Assembly (NCBI GenBank): GCA_911728455.2
Contig: OU452226.1
Location: 11,569,498 to 11,633,497, forward strand
Direction: 5' to 3'
Length of the DNA: 64,000 nucleotides
Origin: Marthasterias glacialis
Lineage: Eukaryota; Echinodermata; Asteroidea; Forcipulatida; Asteriidae
The notes under the pieces are model-generated. The model ran no database searches and was not told the DNA's origin. It worked only from the letters and a program-made list of their open reading frames with translations. Position numbers and translations under genes: made by a program. Positions 38,801 to 50,800 of the stretch are shown in pieces; within the stretch, counting starts at the first letter, position 1; every line of letters starts with the position of its first letter.

Positions 38801-41800
38801 GACATCCAAAATGGTTAGCATGGCACAGTCGCCGCTTGTGACGTGCGTGCAAAGGGGTCAACTATCAAACACTATGACTTTAAAGCCTGCTCATCCAATC
38901 GTAGCATAAAGTAACAAATATCCTAATTTTTTAATAATAATTAAGAAAGATCCTAGAATGGAATGAAATAAAGAATACACCATCTGATACAATTTGTCGG
39001 GTTCCCAGGTAAATTACATTAATGTGAAGGAAATGCTTGCGAGTTTCACAGTTGTACAGATGGATTGCACATGACGTCAACAATAGGAAAAATCAGCCAT
39101 CGTTGATGACAATGACTGCACATTTCTGAAAGCACAACTGTGCGTTCCAAGAAAGTACTGCACTCGACACGCATGCGTTTCCTAAACGCCTTCCATGATT
39201 GGTTGGTAAGCAACTCAAGCTGCATTGAAACTTACAGAGCTTGACGCGGCTACAGGCCAAAATAGAAATCGTCATCAAAGATGGCGTCTGTTGCAACCCA
39301 TCTATTGAGGACTTGGGTTTAGTAAAATGTGCTGTGATATTTGACTGCTCATTCAGCAAATTCATAACCCCCCTCCCCGCCCCCAAAAATCCAACAAAAA
39401 ACAAAACCAAATCATATAATCAATATAAACTGAAGACATCTAGAAAGCAAGAAACACAACCAAGTCAGGGAATAAGACATACCTTTGAGCTACTTCTCGG
39501 TATTGAGTGCACCAGACTATTTGTTATGATGCATTGGGCTAGCTCTGGCCACATCATCTCACCTGGTTTCAAAGAGCAATGCAGACATGAACTTTGTTAA
39601 ACCACTTTTACACAACTGTACAGGAACCACTGCTGTGGGATTTGCACCAACAGAAATACCAAAAAATTAAAACAAAACAAAAGCTAGTACAGTTGTGTGT
39701 GCTCTTGGTGTCAGAGCGATGGCAGCGGTTTGTTTACTTTTCTAATGATATTTTTAACGTGTCAGACATTTTTCAGACTTTCAGTGGTGTTGTCAAGGCT
39801 GTGATTGGTCAATACCTTAGTAGGCGTGGCACTGGATCGGTCTATTGGGGTATTAATATTAAGTAGGTCTGTTTTTGTTTGTTTAATGTTATTATAATAA
39901 AGTACTTAAATGCTTTTACAGATGTTGCTTGGAGAAAAAACAACAACTTAAAAGCAAATGTTTTGTTGGAATTATAGACACACATTCCTAAATACCTTAG
40001 AGAGGTTATGAACTCTGATTGGTCGAAACAGGATCATGTGGTAGTGTCTCACCCGGGTCTCAAATCACCGATAAAGATAATAATAATATGCAGTTCTTAT
40101 ATAGCGCTTTATCACACCCGATGGGCATCTCCAAGCGCTCAGCATTTTTTCCTGCAAGGTATGCAGAGTTAGGTTTTGAAGTATGAGACCTGTTCCTTTA
40201 CATAGCACCATGTAACGGCTTACAAGGTGCTGTGGCGCAATCTGCAGCCAATCAAACCAGGAACACCGGGGCAAACCCCTTCTTTTTGCGATAAGTGCAC
40301 AGTTTTTTTTAACGTGCATTACACAACACACGGGACCTATGGCTTTACGTCCCATCCAAAGGACGCAGCAATAATGGCCAAGTGTCTTGCTTAAGTACTC
40401 AAGTAACACAAATGCACAGAGCTTGAGTCCGGTGTTCTTATCTGCTCAGCCAAGACATGCCAAGACATAGTAGCTGTTTACGATTGGTTGGCTAACACGC
40501 ATCCCGTGCTCATAGTCATACGTGTGTTGGTGCCAAGCTTACGCAGGTGCTAGTAATGCGTAAACGCATAAATACATACCGGTTACTTACTTAATCTTCT
40601 TCATCCCCTGTAGGACATCAGGCTGCAATACATATCAATACTCAATGTAAAAATATACAGTATGCACGAGTAAGCACAAATGCTCAGCATCCCGTGCAAT
40701 TTGACCCCTTATGAAACAGAGCTGGTCTGAGGCTACAGTCTAAGGCTACAGTCTGAGGTAGGGTTCCAACCTGGGGGGCTACAGAGGTGAAAGGTAGGCA
40801 AAGAAACCACCAAGTCAATCTGAATGAGCCGGATGTTGAGATGTTACATGGTAGATATAAAAGATGACCCTACCTAGCATTGACATGAGGGTAATATCTT
40901 CCTCTGAATCTTTGCTGCCGACATTGAGACCAAGCAGTGGTCCATTCAGTGCTCCCAGGACTAGCAGGATGCTCTTGTACAGGCCAACAGGATCCCTCGT
41001 TTCGTTCGGTCTATCGCTATGTACTTTGAATCCAATGGTGGTCGTCTTCGACTGATAACAGAGTACAACAAGAAATTATTGCTGGGTAAATTGTGGTAAG
41101 ATGTGACAAATCAAATTTGGAATTGGGGTTGGGGTTTGTGTTGGGGTTGCGGGTTGTGTTGGGATTTGTGTTGGGATTGGGGGTTTGTGTTTGGGTTTTG
41201 TGTCAAGGTTGGGGCTTGTGTTTTGTTTTTTTGTTAGGGTTGGGGATATGTGTTGGGGTTGGGGCTTGTGTTTGGGTTTTTGGTTTTATGATGGGGTTGG
41301 GGTTTGCGTTTGGGTTTTTGTTTGGGTTTGGGGTTTTATGTTTGGGTTGGGGTTTGCATTTTCGTTTTGTGTTTGGGTTTGGGGTTTTATGTTGGGGTAG
41401 GCATTTGAGTTTTGCGTTAGGGTTTTTGTTTCGGTTTGGGGTTTTATGATTGGGTTTGGGTTTGGGTTTGTGTTGTGGTTTTGTGTTAGGGCTGGGGTTT
41501 GTGTTGGGTTTTTTGTTTGGGTTTGGGGTTTTGTGTTGGCGTTGGAGTTGGGGTTTGTGTTAAAGTTTTGTGCTGGGGCTGGGGTTTGTGTTGGTTTTTT
41601 TGTTTGGGTTTGGGGTTTTGTGTTGGGGCTGGGGTTTGTGTTGGGGTTGGGGTTTGTGTTGGGGCTTTTGTTTAGGGTTTTATGTTGGGGTTTCTGTTGG
41701 GGGTTTGTATTGAGGTCAACAGCGGTATTGTAAATGCAAAAATGTAATTGTTGGCCTTAACTTTTTTCTTGGCAACTCACTCGCTGTTTTTTTTTTTATA

Positions 41801-44800
41801 ATTGGATTTTGTTTCTTTTTATTGTTATTTGCCACTCATAGGTATATTACGTGTTTTTGAATTAGTATTTTGCCAGTGTAAACTTAAAAAAAAAAATATA
41901 TAATAACTAAACAATGATTGGGTACCTTTTTTGATGAGTTGATTACTGGAGTTATGTTGGGGAAGATTGCAGATGGCTTCAATATAAACTCCATCAGCCT
42001 CTTGCCTGGAAAAGGACATCAAATTCAGGCGTAAAGCATATAAGGATTTCAAAAGTTGCGTAGTATAAAAACAATCAGAAAATTTGTATTTATTCATTTT
42101 ATTTTTTTATTTATTAACTCTACTTATGAAGCGAAGAATTCTCAAAAAAAGCGAACTTCATCACTATACTAGCCAAGAACCCCATGGAGAGAAGACAAGA
42201 AAGAAAGTTTCAGTTTTAGATGTGGGAGGAGAACCCCAGAGAAAACCAGTGCAATCAGGTAGGGACAGAAAAATCCAATCCACATAGTGCCCCCGGCAGG
42301 ATTCAAACCAGGGTCGTAGAGGTGGAAGGCGAGGAAATATACCAATACAACAAACCCTGACTGCCCACTCAACAAGGGTCGAAGGTATTAATACTTTGGT
42401 TTTACCACGGTTTTACTCTTACACACTGACTTGTGATAAGCACTGTTTACTCAATGCTTTCCCAGAGCCCTACCGGAAAAAACCACCACAGGCTACTCAG
42501 GTGGGATTCGAACCCACCGACCCCAGGCTACTCGGGTGGGATTCGAACCCACTGACCGCAGGCTACTCGGGTGGGATTTGAACCCACTGACCCCAGGCTA
42601 CTCGGGTGGGATTCGAAACCACTGACCGCAGGCTACTCGGGTGGGATTTGAACCCACTGACCCCAGGCTACTCGGGTGGGATTCGAAACCACTGACCGCA
42701 GGCTACTCGGGTGGGATTCGAACCCACTAACCCCAGGCTACTCAGGTGCAGCCTCTCCACCATGGGCAGCGCGCAGTATCGATACCTCTCGTTACTAACC
42801 CCTGGTAAGGGTGCACTGATAAACAATGCTGATTGACTACCAAAAGTAAGTGCTTTGCATGAAGTTTTGTCAAAACGTTGGAGTGCTTGTAGGGCGCATA
42901 GTATGTGCGTGTTTTTATACGGTCACCCTAAACTGCATACAGTTAGACGTGTCGCAAAATCAAAGAAGAATGAGAGGGGACCAGTTGCTATGATGTGACT
43001 TGATGCCTCTTTTGTGGGCTACCATACTTGAGCGTGTGCGTAGAGTGGATCCGCCACAGGCCTTATCAAAATGTGCCATATACTGGCACATTTTAATTAA
43101 CCAATTCCAGGGGTTATGAGCGAGCAAGGCATGATGGGAAAAAATGGCGCAGCAGATCGATCCCCCCTGGGAACGAGGCTGACTCATGTGTGATTTGAAC
43201 CTGTTCAGAGAGTGGAAGGTTGAGTGTGCTTACCAAACGCTTCCAGTTTACTCTTGAGAATTCCAACCTGATGCATGGCTGCAATGGTAGACGTTGCAGT
43301 TTCGTTATCAACTACATGTATACAAAAAAACAAACAAACATTATTCTAAGTACCAAAATCTCTGCCACAATTAACATGATTTAAAACAATACTTTTACAC
43401 TCAGAATGCGTTTAAGACTGATCCTGGGTAAGCCCAATACCTTCACGCATTGACTACTCACGAATACACCCCCCAAAGTCAATACAGCAAGATGACCTTA
43501 TAACCATCTACAGACGACTGTATGCATGCACTGAAGTACATGTAGTCATTCTAACCAACGCCTACAATCAGCTTCATGACATGCTTCTGGATTCTTTCCA
43601 AATGTGTTGTTGTGTTAATTCTAATATCTTTATATATTTTTAATTGTAATATTGTTGCAATTTAGTCCGTGGCTGCCTTGAACAATTTGTAATAAATAAA
43701 CCACTCAAAAATACACGCACATCACGTCACAAAAAGTAAACAAACTTATGTCATTTGGAATGCTGTTGTGTCCTGTGTGTGTAGGTGGGGCAGAGCAAGA
43801 CGCATGTGTCGTACGTGCTATCTAAGTGGGGACTGTTGATAGACAGTTACTATGGTGGGTGGAGCCTAATGGATCAGTTTGAACCAATGTATGGTGCTCC
43901 ACCAACCAAATTCCCTGTTTGGAGAGAATCGCAGTTGGAGTTGAACTACTTTTCAAACTACTGTTTTGGAGACTGCTTACTATTTAAACAATTTTTTTTT
44001 CAATCCTGCAACTGTTTTGATGAGTACATCCTTTTGTGAAAATGTCAAAACAAGATGTGCTCACAGAATGCTGTGTACAAATTAAAGCAAACGTCGCTTC
44101 GTGGATGCATAGGTCAACAGATAAGGCACTTCATTAAAATACAGAAGTCGTATCACGTGTGTTTGGCACTGTGTCAGCGCTAGGTGTTTCAATGGATAAA
44201 GTGGTGTACCGTGGAAATGTGAAATGGCAAATCTAATGATATGTCGGTCACGCTAATTACTAAACTGTTAGGTCCTGAAACTTGCTGAAAATGTTAACAG
44301 TAATGAGTACATCAATACTTTGTACAAAAACGGATTTGCCAAATTTTTGTGAATTTTGAACCATACGTCGGTTCGCGGTGCGACTGATGAGTTCATTGCT
44401 ACAAACTTGACGGCATCAATCCTGACGAAAGCTCTGTGAACTACCCACCTATTTTGAGATGTACTTGAGCTATATTTGCCATGGTGACAGGCTCCCTGGC
44501 ATGGGGTGTGTTCCAGGCAGCTAGAGCAGACCAAGTCTCTCCCAGGTGATGAAGAAGTGTCTCCTGGTTGACTCTCAGCTCAGCCTGACGAAAGAGACAA
44601 CAAAGGCCAAAGAAGAATAACACATGCATTACATGTAAATTCTATTTTTCTACTGTCGTGGATAGATAAAAAAACACAACACAAAAACATTTAGCGATGA
44701 TAATAATAATAATAATAATAATAATATAACAGCATTTATATACCCCATTATTGATCACAGATCCCTCAATGCGCATGACAACTTAAAAAAGGTTCAAATA

Positions 44801-47800
44801 CATAATAGCAACAAAGGATAGGCCTATACAATTATACACACCAATAATGATTTAATACACCACACCAGCACAAAAACATGTACAAAAATATATATGGACA
44901 GCAAAACACAAACAAACCTCTTTTGATCAGTTGAGGGAGAAATGATTTCTTAGGTCAGAGTTTTTGCAACACTATTATAACTTCACAATATTAAGTGACA
45001 GTCAGTGGATCGATCAAAAGGTTTGAAACTCCCAACAAGAAATACTGCAGCCTGATCCCTGACACTTAGCCTGTTATTAGCTTGTACGTCCCCACAAAAT
45101 CAATTTTTGAACAAAATAAGTTTAATTTTCAATCTTTTGTAGGAACATGTGTCGACAAAAGACATTGCAACAACCAACCTTATCTGTCGTATACAAATAA
45201 AAGTGCTGGAAGTGAACCATTTGGAGACCCAGTTTTCTATTTTCAGAACATTTTGAAACACACCCCGTTTCCTGATCTTGACAAGTACCTTGGCGGGAAC
45301 TGATCAGAAAGTGAACTAAAATGCACTGTGGTGTGAACTCACCCGAACTGCTTTGATGATCTTTAGATCACAGTAACCATCTCCGATGAGAGTGTCTAAA
45401 TCAGATCTCTGTAAAATCACAGAAAAGTAAGGCAAGGTTGTAATAAAAAAAACAATATTAGTACACATTTTTTTTGTATAGGGCGTCTCAAAGCACTCGT
45501 TATTCTATACAGAGATGTATGACATGAGGTTGCAAGGGTCAGCAAATACAAATATTTAGGTACAGTCATCGACGACAAGCTTTAACCAGTTGCTGCCAGG
45601 ATTCTTCCATTATAGACCGATCCATCAAGCACCGCCCCTTTACGTGTTGACCAATCACAGCCTTGGCTAGGCCACTGAAAGTTCCACAAAAGTCTGACAC
45701 GATAAACTCCTTTCGGAAAATGTAAACATGTGTGCGCGTGCTTATAGTGCGTGTGTTCATGTCGTGCAGTGTGGCAATGAAGAGCCGTACATTGTGCTGC
45801 CCACATGTTCAGTGTTGATGTAACCATTACTGTGATTGGTCACTGCCCACATGTTCAGTGGTGATGTAGCCATTACTGTGATTAGTCACTGCCCATATGT
45901 TCAGTGGTGATGTAGCCATAACTGTGATTGGTCACTGCCCACATGTTCAGTGGTGATGTAGCCATTACTGTGATTGGTCACTGCCCACAAGTTCAGTGGT
46001 GATGTAACCATAACTGTGATTGGTCACTGCCGACATGTTCAGTGGTGATGTAACCATTACTGTTATTGGTCACTGCCCACATGTTCAGTGTTGATGTAAC
46101 CATTACTGTGATTGGTCACTGTCCACATGTTCAGTGGTGATGTAACCATTACTGTGATTGGTCACTGTCCACATGTTCAGTGGTGATGTAACCATTACTG
46201 TGATTGGTCACTGCCCACATGTTCAGTGGTGATGTAACCATAACTGTGATTGGTCACTGCCCACATGTTCAGTGGTGATGTAACCATAACTGTGATTGGT
46301 CATTGCCCACATGTTCAGTGTTGATGTAACCATAACTGTGATTGGTCACTGCCCACATGTTCAGTGGTGATGTAGCCATTACTGTGATTGGTCACTGCCC
46401 ACATGTTCAGTGGTGATGTAACCATTACTGTGATTGGTCACTGCCCACATGTTCAGTGGTGATGTAACCATAACTGTGATTGGTCACTGCCCACATGTTC
46501 AGTGGTGATGTAACCATAACTGTGATTGGTCACTGCCCACATGTTCAGTGGTGATGTAGCCATTACTGTGATTGGTCACTGCCCACAAGTTCAGTGGTGA
46601 TGTAACCATAACTGTGATTGGTCACTGCCCACATGTTCAGTGGTGATGTAGCCATTACTGTGATTGGTCACTGCCCACATGTTCAGTGGTGATGTAGCCA
46701 TTACTGTGATTGGTCACTGCCCACATGTTCAGTGGTGATGTAACCATTACTGTGATTGGTCACTGCCCACATGTTCAGTGTTGATGTAACCATTACTGTG
46801 ATTGGTCACTGCCCACATGTTCAGTGGTGATGTAGCCATTACTGTGATTGGTCACTGCCCACATGTTCAGTGGTGATGTAGCCATTACTGTGATTGGTCA
46901 CTGCCCACATGTTCAGTGGTGATGTAACCATTACTGTGATTGGTCACTGCCCACATGTTCAGTGGTGATGTAGCCATTACTGTGATTGGTCACTGCCCAC
47001 ATGTTCAGTGGTGATGTAGCCATTACTGTGATTGGTCACTGCCCACATGTTCAGTGGTGATGTAACCATTACTGTGATTGGTCACTGCCCACATGTTCAG
47101 TGGTGATGTAACCATTACTGTGATTGCTCACTGCCCACATGTTCAGTGGTGATTTAGTCATTACTGTGATTGGTCAATATGTTAGGGGGATCCCTTAATA
47201 ATTATGTTAATGGATAAGTCTTTTTTCTGTCCAGCCTGAGGGATTACTTTCTCGGAATTGCCAGGAACCATTATTCTTTGAGAGTAGTGCCGGCACAAAA
47301 AAACCCTGACTTAACAAAGCCAAGAGAACAAAATTCTCTTTAATATTGCACTGTAATTTTCACTGTAACTTTTGTTGTCTCCACCAAGAAAAAAGACAAA
47401 TTCTAAACGGGTCCCATTGTTTGCATATGAGTGAGACTCACACGCGGTCAATGTTCTTTCAGATGAGATACATTATTTCCATTACCATTTGACTGATGAC
47501 ATTTGCCGCTTGTAGATATTCATGGTTCTGTACAGAACTTTGAAAATCTTTCACTGAACCATTGATCTGAAGAAAGAAAAAAACAAGCCAAACTACATCA
47601 CTAAACGATTATACGTTTGAAAATCGCATACTTTACCAAATAAAATGTTTACATCTTGACAACAAAATGGAAATGCATCATTGCATTATTAACAACAGCA
47701 AAATCTCTCTTTTTTTATATTAAATTCTTGAATGACATAAAAAATCATGTCTTGAGAGCAGACTTTGTATACTTGTACAGAAACGATAAAAGCAAAGTTT

Positions 47801-50800
47801 ACCCCTTGATAATAAAAAGAAGAACTCTGATCAAATATTCAGATGAAATATGCAGAAAATAAACTGACCTTGCATAGGGACTTTAGCACTTCAATGATGG
47901 CGTTGGTTTTCTCCAACTGTAATGTGAGGTCATGAAGGTCACTGGTGGAACTGTTCAGTTGTGCACTGATGTCTCCCTGAATTATCCAGGAATAAAAACA
48001 ACAAGTTCAACATTAAAACCCTTGGTGCACTCTCCTGCCCAACTGGTTCTTTCCGCTAAATGCCACAGAAGACTGTGGAGACAAAGTCCATCCAGCTCAC
48101 CAGCCATGGGGTTTCCACGTAATGCCAGCTGTACAAACAGAAGAAACCCATGCACCCAATACTAGCCTGGAAGCAGAAGGTATGGTACCTTGTGGAAGTC
48201 TGTGGTACCTGTGTATTATTATTAGCCTTTCCCATAGAGTATACTAATTTCATTCACGTATGCATACAGACATTATTGATGGGCAAACGCCATAGAGTTG
48301 TGCACTAGGCAGACGTACGAATGCGTGTGCGTCACGCCACCATCAGCCCATACACAAAGGCGCGATGTTGCTCATTTTGCCCACCAGTAGTGTTAGTGCG
48401 TACATGTGACATGCAATTTACATATTTCATGGGAAGGGCCCATTTACTGTATGGAAACAATGCAGGGTTCATGCGCCAACCAAGAGCCAACTGGGAGCCA
48501 TGCTGCCAAAACTACTTTACTGAAAAAAATGCGAACAAAAAACAAAAAACAAATTGCACATTTTGATGAAATTGGTTAATGAAATGCACACCACGATCAT
48601 TAACAGCCACCAGACAACTGGTCTGCGATTACACACAAGCCATGGCCTCTGTTGCCCTGGGCCCAACTTCATAGAGCTGCTTAAGCACAAAATACTGCTT
48701 AAGAACTTTCTTCTAAGCGAAAATGGGCAGGATACCAGTCACAGATGTCACATGGGAAATGGTATTTTGGCTGGTAATCATGTTCTGGTAAGCATATTTT
48801 TTTATTGCACTTAGCTACTTTTTGTGCTTAAGCAGCTCTATGAAATTGGGCCCTGGTCTTGGCCTTGATATCCCTTTAAAACTTCCTCACACTTTAGGAA
48901 TCTCAAAGGGAAGTGCCCTTTGGAAACTGAAGATGGTCTTGCTCTCTGAAAGATGAAATTCCAGGCCTGAGTCAACTGTGAAGGTACATGTAGTAAGGTA
49001 GATTTGGATAGCAAGGTTGTCATAGTCACCCTTGATATAGTTTTGGTGTAAGATGTTCCTGTTCTGTAGTCCACGACCCATATAAGTCCACAATCCACCT
49101 CATCACGAATTGCCGCCCATAGAGGGCCCTATCACTCTACAAATCCGCTCACTCACCAACCGCTCTCCTGTAATAGCGGTTCCGGGTAACAGCTGGTTCG
49201 TGGAGTGATAACGCCCTCTTTTGGCAGCAATTCGTGATGGGGCTGGCTGGATCGTGGACTTGTACGGGTCATGGACTACAGAACTGGAACGTCTTGCACC
49301 AAGACTACCCTTGATATTAAACATAAAGACATCAATGATCTGTTATTCTTGTATCTTTTTTATTGTAGTACTCTTTTGACTGTAATTATACATTAACATG
49401 CCTTAGAGCATGTTTTGTTATGATTTCGGCACCATATAAATTCTGAAATTATTGTTACTATTAGTGTTATTATTAAAGAAACTCAATGAAACTGGGCTTG
49501 GTGGTCTACATGTTCCCCTGGCACTGCCACGTTTGATAAATACCTTGATTTTATTGCTAAGGTTTTGCATCTCCCCAGAGATGGTCTGCACTTTATTGTG
49601 CAACTCCTCCGTGGTGTCCCTGGTGGGTCTGAAGTGGGTGTATTTCTCATGTACAGCATGGTAGATCTCTCCTTTGATCTCATCGATGTGAGACGACAAC
49701 TTTCCAATGCGTGTTCCTAGATCTTCCTTCTCCAACAGATCTGTGAGGGACGGGGGGGTAGTTAGGATGAGTCACAAATTAAAACATTTCTTTGTTCGAC
49801 CCCAAAATTGAAATTAAAATTTACCCAGTCAGTTTCCCTTGCCGTTTTATTGCTGAATATTTGAAACTACAAAGTCACATCCGATTATGGTCATCCCTGT
49901 CCTGCCTCTTCCCAGGTTTTATATCCATAAAGCTATAGGCCTATCTAAGCTCAATGGTTGTGTTGTCAGTTTGGGGTGTGATCCCTGGCTACACTGCAGT
50001 TTCAAATTGATCGGCTTCTGACTGGTACCCTAAACAAAGGTATTAACAAGACAGGGAGACTGCCGTCATTAGGGCTGTTTGGCTCAGTGGGCAGAGCGCT
50101 GTTACCTTAAAATTCAGGGGCCCCTGGTTCAAATCCCACTCCAGTGAATTTTTCTTTGTTCACCCCAAAATTGAATTATAAATTACCCAGTCAGTTCCCC
50201 CTTTTCGGTTTGTTGCTTATTAAATTAAAAATGTTGGAGTTTAAGTTGGAAAATATTTCAGTAAATAGTTAAAATCATGAGAATCGAAGTTCGCATTTAA
50301 ACTGATTTGGAAAGGATGAAGCAATGTTAAACAAGTAAATGTAATAGACATCATGGGCACTGAAGTTCCCCGAAGTTGACTTAAATTTACCATGCAGGAT
50401 ATTATAAATCGTAACCCTAGGCCAAGCTAGCAACGTCAGAAATCGAATACCACTGATATAAAACTGCCTTATTGTTTAGTGTAAGTTGCGATAATCCCTC
50501 CAGAGGGTTACGATTATCCTCCTGACATTTAAAGACCGCGTTTATGGGTTAGGTCTATTATTGTTAAGTAAGGGACATGGCTACGATTGCTCTTACTAGC
50601 CCATTATTACTAGTGCCAAAACGCTTGACTACTGGGCCTAGTTTCATACCTGCTTTAGCACAACAAGCAGTTAAGCACAATAAAATCATGCTTACCAGAA
50701 TAAGGTTACAAGCAAAAATACCATTTCACTTTGTACCATTGGTGACTGCTATCCTGTTACTTTTGCTTTGCAAACAATTATATTTGCAGCTTTTAAGCAG

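Noticed and set aside
41093-41733. Long Gly/Phe/Val-rich open frames suggesting a membrane protein
   Set aside because: They are direct translations of a G/T-rich minisatellite lying in a ZW10 intron.
45798-47174. CRISPR-like array
   Set aside because: Units abut with no unique spacers, there are no associated genes, and the DNA is from an animal; it is a tandem satellite.
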